Shown here: positions 35,080 through 44,199 of the stretch, in pieces | How positions within the stretch are numbered: position 1 is the first letter of the stretch | How the letters are laid out: each line of letters opens with the position of its first letter | Assembly (NCBI GenBank): GCA_903877645.1 | Contig: CAIRES010000068.1 | Location: forward strand, 1 to 64,000 | Direction of reading: 5' to 3' | DNA: 64,000 nucleotides | Origin: an uncultured Bacteroidota bacterium | GTDB lineage: Bacteria > Bacteroidota > Bacteroidia > Chitinophagales > Chitinophagaceae | The notes under the pieces: generated by a model | Databases searched by the model: none | Told to the model about the DNA's origin: nothing | Seen by the model: the letters and a program-made list of their open reading frames with translations, nothing else | Made by a program: the position numbers and the translations under genes

Positions 35080-36021
35080 ATGGACGATTTTTTAGAAGAA
35101 ATATGGCAGGGGCTGAATGCTACACCTAAGTATCTGCCATCCAAATACTTTTACGATAAAAAAGGCGATGCATTATTTGCCGAGATCATGGATTGCCCGG
35201 AATACTATCTGACGCGATGCGAGTTAGAGATATTCGTGCAGCAAAGTGAGCGTATGGCGCGTGTAATATCTGAACTACTGGGTACGTTCGACATCATTGA
35301 GCTCGGTGCCGGTGATTGTACAAAATCAAAGCATTTACTTAAGGCTGTCTTGGACCACGGATCAGAATTCACGTACTACCCAATAGACATTTCCGGCAAT
35401 GTGATCGCCAATTTGGAAGAACGGTTGCCCCAAATGCTGCCTGGCCTTAATGTGCATGGCCTCAATGGCGAATATTTCGATATGCTGGGGAAATTGAAAA
35501 CATTATCGGTACGCAAGAAAGTTGTATTGTTCCTCGGCTCCAATATTGGCAACATTCCCCTTGCGGATACTGATGCTTTTTTAAATAAGCTGCATTCCTA
35601 TCTAATGCCCGGCGATCTACTTATTACGGGCTTTGATCTGAAAAAAGACCCCAATGTAATATTGGCTGCATATAATGATAAAGAAGGGATCACGCGGCAG
35701 TTTAACCTCAACCTGCTGCATCGTATCAATGATACTTGCGGCGCTGATTTTGACCTGGAGCAGTTTGCACACATGCCCGTATATAACGAATGTTCCGGGG
35801 CCTGCGAAAGCTACCTGGTAAGTAGGAAAGATCAGAACGTAAGCATCGTAGGTAAGAGTGTATTAAGATTTGACGAAGGTGAACGAATATTTATGGAGGT
35901 ATCCCAGAAATATACTGTTCTGCAAACCGAAGAATTTGCCGCGACTAACGGATATGCACCTTTAAATTATTTTTATGACAGTAACGGCTGGTTTCTTGAT
36001 GCACTTTGGATGGTGCAATGA
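35080..36021 (+). CDS. egtD: L-histidine N-alpha-methyltransferase EgtD
   Basis: A 313-residue SAM-dependent enzyme that trimethylates histidine to hercynine, the first step of ergothioneine synthesis. The family N-terminus KYLPSKYFYDKKGDALFAEIMDCPEYYLTR is present. The SAM motif is ELGAGD (residues 74-79), followed by YYPIDIS and LFLGSNIGN. The C-terminus contains the histidine-pocket stretch near FMEVSQKYT. It overlaps nothing but sits 7 bases after egtB, so the pair is an operon. The next ~180 bases hold no gene. Confidence 0.96.
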   Translation: MDDFLEEIWQGLNATPKYLPSKYFYDKKGDALFAEIMDCPEYYLTRCELEIFVQQSERMARVISELLGTFDIIELGAGDCTKSKHLLKAVLDHGSEFTYYPIDISGNVIANLEERLPQMLPGLNVHGLNGEYFDMLGKLKTLSVRKKVVLFLGSNIGNIPLADTDAFLNKLHSYLMPGDLLITGFDLKKDPNVILAAYNDKEGITRQFNLNLLHRINDTCGADFDLEQFAHMPVYNECSGACESYLVSRKDQNVSIVGKSVLRFDEGERIFMEVSQKYTVLQTEEFAATNGYAPLNYFYDSNGWFLDALWMVQ

Positions 36022-36045
36022 AAATTATTGGTGAATTAGGGATTA

Positions 36046-36053
36046 TATGTTTG
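36046..36053 (+). promoter_or_regulatory. Possible -7 promoter element for the arylsulfotransferase-like gene
   Basis: TATGTTTG matches TAnnTTTG, 148 bases upstream of the ATG at 36202. Given the distance it may be chance. Confidence 0.3.
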
Positions 36054-36201
36054 GGGGTTATTAGCTTTAGGTTAAAATGTGCGCCATTGTATTCGATCAC
36101 GTTGAGCACAATTGCTTTGTGAATTATTTCATTGCACAACTTCCTCGTTAATTATATAGATTTGATGTCGGACAGTCTTTTTTATTCGTAGCGATTCTAC
36201 G

Positions 36202-37761
36202 ATGATAAACATGCTATTAATGAGTACTTTAAAGAAACTTGGTTTGAAAAATATCGTTAAGCTACTGGTGCTGTTTGCTTTGCCACTAAAGCTATATGCA
36301 CAGGTGTTGCCCGCAGAAGGTAGTAAATTAAATTACCGGCTCATCGGCTTCTCCGTTTCTCAAATACCCAATGGCACAGCATATAAACTGGAGATCGCGC
36401 AAGGTGTTTATACAGACATCAGCTCATTTACCCAAAAGATCATCATCACAAAAGAAACTGACAAAAATAAGGTTGTGGCTAAGGTGCCCTCTTTCGGAAA
36501 AGAATATACCTGGAGGGTAGTTTCATCTGATGCTGCGAGTAGTGAAAAATTATATCACTTTTCTACGCTCGATATCCCGAATGTTGATACAGGATATATG
36601 CGGCTAAGGATACTGAAGAACGCCAAAAAATATAAAGATGCTTACGTTCTTATAGATGGGAACAGGGTGATCTATGATATGCAGGGTGACCCCGTATGGT
36701 TTCTGCCGGATAATGTAAATGATCCGAAAGAAGAATTAAAGGATATGAAGGTGACTGCAGACGGTACAATTACTTTTATTATCGGTATCCATCCCTATGA
36801 GATCAGTTATGATGGTACAGTGCTGTGGAAAGCGCCCGATAAAGCAGAAATAAGCGGCAATAACGTTGAAGGGTTTCATCATGAATTCACAAAGTTGTCG
36901 AACGGCCATTATATGGTTTTGGGTAGTGAATATGCCTGTGTAGACCTGAGGGAATTAAAGAAGGACAAACTTGTAGTAAAAAGCACAAAAGATATTTTGA
37001 CGCAAGATAGTATGTGGGCAAAATATGCGAACAGGACGTTCGGTACCATTATTGAATACGATCAGAAAGGGAATGTGGTGTGGTCATGGAAAACATCTGC
37101 ATACCTCAACGGGTCGGACCTGTTGTATCACAGGCGGGTCAGGGATATGCCTGATCTGGCACTTCATGAAAATGCTTTTTTCTTTGATGAGCAGGAAAAG
37201 GTTATTTACTACAGCTTCAGAAAAATCAACAGAGTATTGAAAATAAAATACCCGGAAGGGATAGTGTTGAACACTTATGGAGAAATATATAAGCCCGGAG
37301 TTGCAGAGTCGGGAAATGGGCTGTTTTGTGAACAGCATTGTTGCCGGGTTTCGCATAACGGGGATATCTATTTGTACGACAATAATTTTTGCACTTTTAA
37401 TGGCTTGTCGAAGCTTGTTATACTGAAGCAACCTGAACAGCCCGGAGGCACGTTGGAAAAAGCATGGGAGTACAATTGCACCATAGATGAACGAAGGGAT
37501 ACTATGGCTTATGTATTTCCGGTGGGGGGGAGTGTTGCAGAGTTGCCCGACAATTCATTATTCGCATGTATGGGCGGCACATACAGCAAAGTATTCATTG
37601 TGAACAGGAAGAAAAAAATACTTTGGAGCGCCCTGCCCGAAATATGGAACAAAACCAGGAACAGATGGGATGTGCAATATTCTTATCATGCCAGCATCCT
37701 CACTTCTGAAGAAAACATGGAACATCTTGTATGGGGTGAAAAAATAAATGAGCCTGAATAG
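36202..37761 (+). CDS. Secreted arylsulfotransferase-like (ASST family) protein
   Basis: A 519-residue protein with an N-terminal signal (LLVLFALPLKLYAQ). The body has the blade repeats of the ASST propeller: VLIDGNRVIYDMQGDPVWFLP, ISYDGTVLWKAP, FHHEFTKLSNGHYMVLGSEY (which holds a His pair where ASST enzymes have a conserved His), IIEYDQKGNVVWSWKTS and HCCRVSHNGDIYLYDN. ASST enzymes transfer sulfate between phenols; activity here is uncertain because similarity is mostly to the propeller. Three in-frame ATGs (36202, 36211, 36220) could start it. No T9SS tail is seen. Confidence 0.78.
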   Translation: MINMLLMSTLKKLGLKNIVKLLVLFALPLKLYAQVLPAEGSKLNYRLIGFSVSQIPNGTAYKLEIAQGVYTDISSFTQKIIITKETDKNKVVAKVPSFGKEYTWRVVSSDAASSEKLYHFSTLDIPNVDTGYMRLRILKNAKKYKDAYVLIDGNRVIYDMQGDPVWFLPDNVNDPKEELKDMKVTADGTITFIIGIHPYEISYDGTVLWKAPDKAEISGNNVEGFHHEFTKLSNGHYMVLGSEYACVDLRELKKDKLVVKSTKDILTQDSMWAKYANRTFGTIIEYDQKGNVVWSWKTSAYLNGSDLLYHRRVRDMPDLALHENAFFFDEQEKVIYYSFRKINRVLKIKYPEGIVLNTYGEIYKPGVAESGNGLFCEQHCCRVSHNGDIYLYDNNFCTFNGLSKLVILKQPEQPGGTLEKAWEYNCTIDERRDTMAYVFPVGGSVAELPDNSLFACMGGTYSKVFIVNRKKKILWSALPEIWNKTRNRWDVQYSYHASILTSEENMEHLVWGEKINEPE

Positions 37762-37767
37762 AACGCA

Positions 37768-38373
37768 CTATTTCTTCTTCCGGCTGTTGATCTCATCCCG
37801 AATGTTGATAGCCCTTACATAGTCTTCCTGCTCCAGCACTTTTTGTAACAAGGCATTCAGGTCTTCGAGGCTCATGCTTTTGATGTCAGAGTCTATTGTT
37901 TTCCCTGTCACAGGAATTTTGGCTGGCTTTGGCTCCTGGCTGGCTTCTGCCGGCACATCCGTTTGTTCCAGGTACAGGCCGGCCATTTCCAGTATGTTTT
38001 CGTAAGTGTATATTTTGCAATTGGCGCGCACGGCCATCGCCAGTGCATCTGAAGTGCGGGAGTCTATTTCCACATTTTCGCCTTCATGGCGGCACATGAG
38101 CTTGGAGAAGAATATGCCTTCTTCCAGTTTATAGATAAGCACCTCGGTAAGTTCTATCCCGAAAGTGGTCATGAAATTGGCAAACAGGTCGTGGGTGAGG
38201 GGGCGGCTGGGCTGCATGCGCTCCAGCGCCACAGCAATAGCCTGTGCTTCAAAGCCACCTATCACTATGGGCAGCCTGCGCAGGCCATCCACTTCGCCCA
38301 ATACCACGGCATATGAGTGGGTTTGCGTTATACTATGCGATAATGCTACAATTTCAAGTTCTATCTTTTTCAT
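37768..38373 (-). CDS. Bifunctional nuclease (DUF151) with C-terminal UVR motif
   Basis: A 201-residue protein. Residues 1-135 form the BFN domain: LPIVIGGFEAQAIAVALERMQPSRPLTHDLF, then EIDSRTSDALAMAVR. The C-terminus (about 165-201, MSLEDLNALLQKVLEQEDYVRAINIRDEINSRKK) is a UvrB/UvrC-type UVR motif. This two-part build is common in Bacteroidota. Plant and bacterial members show DNase/RNase activity. It is convergent with the preceding gene (6 bases between) and starts 62 bases from the parC end on the same strand. Confidence 0.9.
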   Translation of the reverse strand: MKKIELEIVALSHSITQTHSYAVVLGEVDGLRRLPIVIGGFEAQAIAVALERMQPSRPLTHDLFANFMTTFGIELTEVLIYKLEEGIFFSKLMCRHEGENVEIDSRTSDALAMAVRANCKIYTYENILEMAGLYLEQTDVPAEASQEPKPAKIPVTGKTIDSDIKSMSLEDLNALLQKVLEQEDYVRAINIRDEINSRKKK

Positions 38374-38435
38374 TTATCTGCCCCATGCTATATTACCTGT
38401 GAAGGTAATGATATTTATTTAATATACTTATCCTT

Positions 38436-40946
38436 CTAAAACAGGGTAAGGTCTTGCTCACCATCCTCACCCGGTTCGGGCAATACAGCTATCTCCTTCA
38501 GCTCATCTCCTGCAAAATAAGTGCCAACAGTTTTCCATCCGGTTACATCTACGGTTTCGTGCAATGCAATATTCTGTTCTTTGATCTCTGTTTTCTTCTT
38601 GCCTGTCCGCACTATGATCACCGGTTCAGCCTTTGTTGTTATATACATCAGGTAATTGCCCACACCCTCCCTGATGAACAAATACTTGGTTTTAAGTGTC
38701 TGGCTCTCCACCACAAAGCGTTTGGCGTTGTACTGTTTCGATTTGGCATCATAGTATATAGCTGATACGACTTTCTCTTTATTGAACTTTTCAATGAGCA
38801 TGAGGTTGTCTGCATCAAATCTATTGGTCAGCTCAAAATCAGTTACTTCGTAGGTTCCATCTTTGTGGAATGCGATCACCCGGTCTTTTTCGTCAAACCT
38901 TCCGAGCAGTTTACCATTTCCGTCTTTGTTCAGCCGGCCCACCTTATCATCATACCATATCTGGGGGGCAGATAGGGTAGACCTTCCCTTTTCTTTGAAC
39001 CGCACACTCTTTACCGGGTACTTGGTCACCTGGTTGCCCTGTGCGCTGCGGCCCTTGATCTCTATTTCTTCAAAGTAGAAATCAAAGGACTTGCTGCGCG
39101 CCTTACTTTCCGGCGACAGGGTGATGGTCACTACTTCAGCTTCGCCGTTCGGATTCACAGAGAATTGCACGATCTTGCTGCCCGGTGTGCCCTTGGTGAG
39201 GTCATATACCTTATCGCGGGTTACGCCTGTCACATTGAAGCGTTTGGCGTACGTTGTCTTGCTCTTGCCATCGAAATAAAGCAAGTTGTAGGTAGTGCGC
39301 TCATCATTCTTCTGGAAGATGGCTATATGCAGAATATCCTTTCCTACGAAAGTCTTATCGGCCACCTTGGTTACTGTCATTTTGCCATCCTTCCGGAAAA
39401 CAATAATGCTGTCGAGGTCGGAGCAATCGAATGCAAATTCATCTTTCTTCAGGCTGGTGCCTATAAAGCCTTCTTTATAGTTTACATACAATTTAGTGTT
39501 GGCTATAGCCACGGCATTGGCCTGTATGGTCTCAAACGGGCGTATCTCTGTTTTGCGCTCACGGCCCTTGCCATATTTTTTTAGCAGGTTCTCATAATAG
39601 CGTATCGCATAGTCATTGAGGTTGGCTATATTGTTCTTCACCTCTTCAATATCTGCTTCTACACCCCTGATGTGCTCATCTGCCTTGAAGGTATCAAACT
39701 TGGATATGCGCTTGATGCGGATCTCAGTAAGCTTAATGATGTCTTCCTGTGTTACTGCGCGGCGGAGTTTCTTTTTGTATGGCTTCAATCCGTCGTCAAT
39801 GGCTTTCAGAACGGCTTCCCAGGTGGTCTGCTCTTCAATATCACGGTAAATACGTTTCTCAATAAATATCTTTTCCAGCGATGAATAATGCCAGTCTTCT
39901 TCCAGCTCACCAAGTTTTATTTCCAGTTCGCGCAGCAGCAATCCCTTGGTATGGGATGCCGAATATTTCAGCATATCAGAAACCGAAACAAAGTGCGGTT
40001 TATCCTGTATGATGATACACGCATTTGGCGATATAGATACTTCACAATCTGTGAATGCATAAAGCGCATCTATCGTTTGGTCGGTAGATACACCGGGTGC
40101 AAGGACAACTGCCAGTTCCACATCCTTGGCGGTATTGTCAGTAACGCTCTTTATCTTGATCTTGCCACTGTCATTCGCTTTCAGAATGCTGTCTACAAGC
40201 TGTGTAGTAGTAATGCCATAAGGCACATCTTTGATGAGCAGTGTCTTTTTATCTGCCTCTTCTATCCTTGCTCTTACCCTTACCTTCCCGCCGCGCGCAC
40301 CGTCGTTGTAATTGCTTACATCGATCATGCCTGCAGTCATAAAGTCAGGATATAGTTCAAACTTCTTTCCTTTCAGGTGCTTGATAGAACTGTCTATCAG
40401 TTCGCAGAAATTATGCGGGAGTATTTTGGTGCTCAATCCCACAGCGATTCCCTCTGTGCCTTGTGCCAGCAGCAGCGGGAACTTCAAGGGCAATGTTACC
40501 GGTTCGTTCTTACGGCCATCATAGCTCAGTTGCCATTCTGTGGTCTTGGCGTTAAAGGCGACTTCCAGTGCAAATTTGGATAACCGTGCTTCTATATAAC
40601 GGGCAGCAGCAGCGTTGTCGCCAGTGCGTACATCGCCCCAGTTGCCCTGTGTTTCTATCAGCAGGTCTTTTTGTCCCAGCGCTACGATGGCATCGCCTAT
40701 AGAGGCATCGCCGTGCGGGTGATACTGCATGGACTGGCCTATGACGTTGGCCACTTTATTGAAGCGCCCGTCATCCATTTCCTTCATCGCATGCAGTATG
40801 CGCCGCTGCACGGGTTTCAGGCCATCTTCTATAGCCGGTACTGCACGCTCTAATATTACGTAGCTGGCATAGTCAAGGAACCAGCTTTCGTACATATCAT
40901 TGATCATCACCGAGCCATGCCCGGAAAACTCTTTCTTTTCGTCCAT
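38436..40946 (-). CDS. parC: DNA topoisomerase IV subunit A
   Basis: An 836-residue type IIA topoisomerase subunit that cuts and rejoins DNA to separate daughter chromosomes. The N-terminal winged-helix core has DGLKPVQRRIL and YHPHGDASI, and the active-site tyrosine is Y117 in AAAARYIEARLSKF. A long coiled coil covers about 400-470. The C-terminal beta-pinwheel lacks a QRRGGKG-type GyrA box, which favours ParC over GyrA. The partner subunit gene is not in the window. A promoter element lies at 40978-40985. Confidence 0.92.
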   Translation of the reverse strand: MDEKKEFSGHGSVMINDMYESWFLDYASYVILERAVPAIEDGLKPVQRRILHAMKEMDDGRFNKVANVIGQSMQYHPHGDASIGDAIVALGQKDLLIETQGNWGDVRTGDNAAAARYIEARLSKFALEVAFNAKTTEWQLSYDGRKNEPVTLPLKFPLLLAQGTEGIAVGLSTKILPHNFCELIDSSIKHLKGKKFELYPDFMTAGMIDVSNYNDGARGGKVRVRARIEEADKKTLLIKDVPYGITTTQLVDSILKANDSGKIKIKSVTDNTAKDVELAVVLAPGVSTDQTIDALYAFTDCEVSISPNACIIIQDKPHFVSVSDMLKYSASHTKGLLLRELEIKLGELEEDWHYSSLEKIFIEKRIYRDIEEQTTWEAVLKAIDDGLKPYKKKLRRAVTQEDIIKLTEIRIKRISKFDTFKADEHIRGVEADIEEVKNNIANLNDYAIRYYENLLKKYGKGRERKTEIRPFETIQANAVAIANTKLYVNYKEGFIGTSLKKDEFAFDCSDLDSIIVFRKDGKMTVTKVADKTFVGKDILHIAIFQKNDERTTYNLLYFDGKSKTTYAKRFNVTGVTRDKVYDLTKGTPGSKIVQFSVNPNGEAEVVTITLSPESKARSKSFDFYFEEIEIKGRSAQGNQVTKYPVKSVRFKEKGRSTLSAPQIWYDDKVGRLNKDGNGKLLGRFDEKDRVIAFHKDGTYEVTDFELTNRFDADNLMLIEKFNKEKVVSAIYYDAKSKQYNAKRFVVESQTLKTKYLFIREGVGNYLMYITTKAEPVIIVRTGKKKTEIKEQNIALHETVDVTGWKTVGTYFAGDELKEIAVLPEPGEDGEQDLTLF

Positions 40947-40977
40947 TTATCACTGCCTGCACATCGCTCAGGCTGTG

Positions 40978-40985
40978 CAAAAATA
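40978..40985 (-). promoter_or_regulatory. -7 promoter element for parC
   Basis: On the - strand TATTTTTG, a TAnnTTTG match, 31 bases before the ATG at 40946. Confidence 0.55.
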
Positions 40986-41071
40986 TTTATTGCAGGGAAT
41001 TCAACGCAAGTATTTTTACACATTTGCCATATATCATTTATATAACACGGGCATGGCACAATTTTTTTATC

Positions 41072-41091
41072 ATATCACGCGTGTGTGATAT
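41072..41091. promoter_or_regulatory. Perfect palindrome between parC and the patatin gene
   Basis: ATATCAC-N6-GTGATAT is a 20-base perfect inverted repeat with a 6-base centre (GCGTGT), typical of a dimeric regulator site. A hairpin with an 11-bp stem (41121-41131 with 41138-41148) lies just beyond it. Both are in the 273-base divergent gap. Confidence 0.5.
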
Positions 41092-41219
41092 CCTATTAAA
41101 ACCCTAACACTATGGAAACTGAAAGTGCGCCTATCCGGGCGCATTTTCCATTTTATATACGTTTTGAGTATATTGTTGTATAAATTGCAATTCTCAAAAT
41201 AATATGAAAAATTGTCAAT

Positions 41220-42440
41220 ATGTCCATAAAGCTACTCACTCCCGCCCAGGCAACCGCATACAAGAAACTCAATGTCAATACATACGATACCCCTGATGGC
41301 ATTTCCGGCGACAGCATCATACTTTCTCTCGATGGTGGTGGCATACGTGGCATACTCACCTTGCAGCTATTAATGAAGATAGAGGAGATAGCCGGTATGC
41401 CTTGCTATGAGTTGTGCGATATGGTTGCCGGTACATCTACCGGGGCTATCATAGCCGGGCTGATGGTGGGTGGCAATAGCGCAGCGCAGATAGAGAAAAT
41501 GTATGTAAGCTTTGTGACAAGGGTATTCACAAAGCGCAGCATCATTTCAGACTGTGTTATTGATCCGCCACATTATGATAAAGCGCAATACCGCAGCGAC
41601 CTGAAACAAGAACTACAGGACAGAACCATGCAGCAGGCATGCAGCAGCAGTGGACTTGACCTGCTGATCTCAGCCAAGGACATGACCGTAAACCAGGAGA
41701 CGTTCTTCACTTGCTTTAATCACCCCGATGGGTGCAAAGGCACCTATAAGGACGCATTGCTGCGTATTGTGATGGAGGCCACCATGTCGGCGCCCACATA
41801 CTTCAAAGCATTGGGCAGGTACCTGGATGGCGGCACTACGGTCTATAATAACCCCTCAGTGGCCGCGTACATGGAAGCTACGGAGTACGATGGAAAGGAA
41901 AAGTATGACGCTGATAAAATAACCGTTTTCAGCCTGGGTACCGGGCGCTACAGCCAGTGTATATCGCCGGAGGATGCCGCACATCCTAAGGGGATAGACA
42001 TCCTGTTCTGGTTCAAATACATGATCAAGACATCTATACAGGATGCCAATGCTATGCAGTCCGACCTGTTCAGGAGCAAGGTATTCAACCATGTGGACTA
42101 CCGCAGGTTCCAGGTATCGCTGGATGCCAGAACGATGCAGCTATTGCCCGACAGGGAGATCACTGTACGGCATTTTGGTATGACGGTAAAGCACCGGCTG
42201 CACGACCTCACCGACGATCACCTCAATGGCATAGAACTGGACGATGTAGAGAAATTCGATCTGATGAAAGACATTGGCGGCGCGTTTGTGGACTATGTCA
42301 TGATAAAAAACAAATTTACCAACGACCTGAATGATACACCTTCAGGTAAAGACGAGCTGGTGACACAGGTGGATGACATAACCGATACACTTAGAGAGTT
42401 GACCAATATTGAATGGCTGGAGTCACAAACTACCGGTTAG
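41220..42440 (+). CDS. Patatin-like phospholipase
   Basis: A 406-residue cytoplasmic lipase of the patatin/CapV-like type with a Ser-Asp dyad. The oxyanion loop is DGGGIRG (~residues 39-45), the nucleophile S73 is in GTSTG, and D203 is in YLDGGTT. It would release fatty acids from phospholipids. There is no cyclic-nucleotide synthase or other defence gene beside it, so a CBASS role is not supported. It is divergent from parC with a palindromic site between them. Confidence 0.9.
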   Translation: MSIKLLTPAQATAYKKLNVNTYDTPDGISGDSIILSLDGGGIRGILTLQLLMKIEEIAGMPCYELCDMVAGTSTGAIIAGLMVGGNSAAQIEKMYVSFVTRVFTKRSIISDCVIDPPHYDKAQYRSDLKQELQDRTMQQACSSSGLDLLISAKDMTVNQETFFTCFNHPDGCKGTYKDALLRIVMEATMSAPTYFKALGRYLDGGTTVYNNPSVAAYMEATEYDGKEKYDADKITVFSLGTGRYSQCISPEDAAHPKGIDILFWFKYMIKTSIQDANAMQSDLFRSKVFNHVDYRRFQVSLDARTMQLLPDREITVRHFGMTVKHRLHDLTDDHLNGIELDDVEKFDLMKDIGGAFVDYVMIKNKFTNDLNDTPSGKDELVTQVDDITDTLRELTNIEWLESQTTG

Positions 42441-42476
42441 TATCGCTAAATGTGCCAACTTTATTACCTTTAAGCC

Positions 42477-43277
42477 ATGAACCGTGCGCAATTAAAAGAC
42501 ATACTATTTAAGAAACGATCAGTGCTGTGTGTAGGGCTGGATACCGACCTCACCAAGATCCCCAAACACCTGCTGGGCGAAGAAGACCCCGCCTTTGCCT
42601 TCAACAAAGCTATCATTGACGCTACTAAGGACTTTACAGTAGCCTATAAGATCAATACGGCCTTCTATGAGGCGCAAGGCATAAAGGGCTGGGAAACTAT
42701 GCAGAAAACACTTGCACATATCCCGAAAGACATCTTCACGATTGCCGATGCCAAACGTGGTGATATAGGTAATACCTCTGAGCAATATGCGCGGACTTTC
42801 TTCCACACTTATCCTTTTGATAGTGTGACAATAGCCCCCTACATGGGTGCCGATAGCGTGAAGCCCTTCCTGCAATTTGAAGGCAAGTGGTCTATCGTGC
42901 TTGGACTCACTTCCAATGCCGGCAGCGCTGATTTTCAGTTGCAGCACTGTGGTGATGAATTGTTGTACCAGAAGGTACTCCGTACCGTAGCATCCTGGGG
43001 CACACCCGATAATATCATGTTCGTGATCGGTGCTACCCGTAAAGAGCAACTACAGGAAGTGAGGGCCATGCTGCCCGATCACTTCTTCCTGGTGCCTGGG
43101 GTAGGCGCGCAGGGCGGCGATGTGGATACCGTATGCCGGGCAGCCTTTAATAAAGGCGCAGGCCTGCTCATCAACGTATCGCGTGGAGTGATCTATGCCG
43201 GCAATGATGGATCATTTGCTGATAAGGCGTATGAAGAGGCTAAGAAATACCAGCAGGAAATGAGTGTATTCTTTTAA
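42477..43277 (+). CDS. pyrF: Orotidine 5'-phosphate decarboxylase
   Basis: A 266-residue enzyme making UMP from OMP in pyrimidine synthesis. The catalytic Lys/Asp array is in FTIADAKRGDIGNTSEQYA (~residue 90), and a C-terminal phosphate loop is in VPGVGAQGGD. The sequence is the longer, Mycobacterium-type (type 2) form. It starts 36 bases after the patatin stop, with TACCTTTA (one mismatch to the -7 consensus) in that gap. Confidence 0.94.
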   Translation: MNRAQLKDILFKKRSVLCVGLDTDLTKIPKHLLGEEDPAFAFNKAIIDATKDFTVAYKINTAFYEAQGIKGWETMQKTLAHIPKDIFTIADAKRGDIGNTSEQYARTFFHTYPFDSVTIAPYMGADSVKPFLQFEGKWSIVLGLTSNAGSADFQLQHCGDELLYQKVLRTVASWGTPDNIMFVIGATRKEQLQEVRAMLPDHFFLVPGVGAQGGDVDTVCRAAFNKGAGLLINVSRGVIYAGNDGSFADKAYEEAKKYQQEMSVFF

Positions 43278-43307
43278 ACGATTTTTGCCTATTGTTCCAT
43301 TTTAAGT

Positions 43308-43315
43308 TAACTTTG
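43308..43315 (+). promoter_or_regulatory. Promoter of the higBA pair (-33 and -7)
   Basis: TAACTTTG at 43308-43315 is a full -7 match, and TTTG at 43284-43287 lies 20 bases upstream, fitting the -33 element spacing. It ends 13 bases before the toxin ATG. Confidence 0.65.
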
Positions 43316-43328
43316 CATTTATATCTAT

Positions 43329-43670
43329 ATGGAAAAAATTAGAGACTTGATTTTTTATAAAGATCACTTCAAAGATTTTTTTGACAACCAAGATGATAAA
43401 GTCAAAATTAAAATTGATTATGTACTATTTGTGTTAACACACGCTGATAGAGTTCCCGAAAAATTCTTAAAGCATATTGTTGAAACAAAAGGTCTTTATG
43501 AGATTCGTGTTGAAGTAGGAGGAAATATTTTTAGAATCTTTTGTTGCTTTGATGAAGGGAAAATTATTGTTTTATTTAACGGATTTCAGAAAAAATCGCA
43601 AAAGACACCGAAACAAGAAATAGAGTTAGCATTAAAAATAATGAAAGAATATTTTAATCAAAAAGTATAG
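43329..43670 (+). CDS. higB: HigB/RelE-type toxin (Gp49-like)
   Basis: A 113-residue toxin of the RelE superfamily, phage-derived Gp49-like branch, expected to cut mRNA on the ribosome. Typical stretches are FLKHIVETKGLYEIRVEVGGNIFRIFCCFDEGKIIVLFNGFQKKSQKTPKQEIELALKIMKEY, cut here as GLYEIRVE, IFRIFCCF, VLFNGFQKK and TPKQEIELA. It is followed 2 bases later by its antitoxin; toxin first is the HigBA order. DNA is much more A/T-rich than the neighbours, which suggests lateral acquisition. Its own promoter lies directly upstream. Confidence 0.9.
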   Translation: MEKIRDLIFYKDHFKDFFDNQDDKVKIKIDYVLFVLTHADRVPEKFLKHIVETKGLYEIRVEVGGNIFRIFCCFDEGKIIVLFNGFQKKSQKTPKQEIELALKIMKEYFNQKV

Positions 43671-43672
43671 AC

Positions 43673-43972
43673 ATGGCTAAGAATAAGGCAATCACAACTT
43701 TCGATGAACATCTTGAAGAACAATATGGAAAAAGAGGCACAGAAAGTCGTACAGAGTTCGAAATAAAAGCAAAATCATTTTTAATAGGAGAAGTGATTAA
43801 AGAAGAAAGACGATTGGCAAATCTTACCCAAGAGCAGCTTGCTGATAAAATTGGTGCAAAAAAAAGTTTTATATCGCGTATCGAAAATGGCAAATCAGAT
43901 ATTCAGCTCTCTACTTTATATCGGTTATTAGAATTTGGTCTTGGAAAAAAAATTGAATTGTTGGTGCATTAA
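43673..43972 (+). CDS. higA: HigA-type antitoxin, XRE helix-turn-helix
   Basis: A 99-residue protein with a Cro/C1-type helix-turn-helix at about 55-95: EERRLANLTQEQLADKIGAKKSFISRIENGKSDIQLSTLYRLLE, where LTQEQLADKIG is helix 2 and KSFISRIE the recognition helix. It should neutralise the toxin and repress the shared promoter. The N-terminal 45 residues likely contact the toxin. It shares the toxin gene's A/T-rich composition. Confidence 0.9.
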   Translation: MAKNKAITTFDEHLEEQYGKRGTESRTEFEIKAKSFLIGEVIKEERRLANLTQEQLADKIGAKKSFISRIENGKSDIQLSTLYRLLEFGLGKKIELLVH

Positions 43973-43983
43973 TTCTTCACACC

Positions 43984-44181
43984 ATGATACTGATCGCTAT
44001 ATTACTTCCCTGGGCGTCTTTTATGCTGCGCGGCAAGCTGCTGACAGGCATTTTGTGTTTGCTATTGCAATGCACCATTATAGGCTGGCCTATAGCCGCA
44101 ATATGGGCAGTGCTGGATCTGCAAAACAGCCGCGCCGACCGTCGTACGAGGCGTATCATTAGGGAAATGAGAAGGCGATAA
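43984..44181 (+). CDS. Small membrane protein, YqaE/Pmp3-like
   Basis: A 65-residue protein with two hydrophobic segments (about 2-13 and 20-43) and a basic tail (RADRRTRRIIREMRRR). The layout ILLPW...GILCLLLQCTIIGWPIAAIWAVLDL resembles the YqaE/Pmp3 family in general form, though the match is weak. It lies 12 bases after higA and 18 bases before the DUF2851 gene and returns to the window's usual composition, so it belongs with the latter. Confidence 0.7.
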   Translation: MILIAILLPWASFMLRGKLLTGILCLLLQCTIIGWPIAAIWAVLDLQNSRADRRTRRIIREMRRR

Positions 44182-44199
44182 TCCTTAAACACCAATCAC

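Noticed and set aside
41220-42440. Patatin lipase as a CBASS defence effector
   Set aside because: No nucleotide cyclase, ubiquitin-like or HORMA/TRIP13 genes beside it; neighbours are parC and pyrF.
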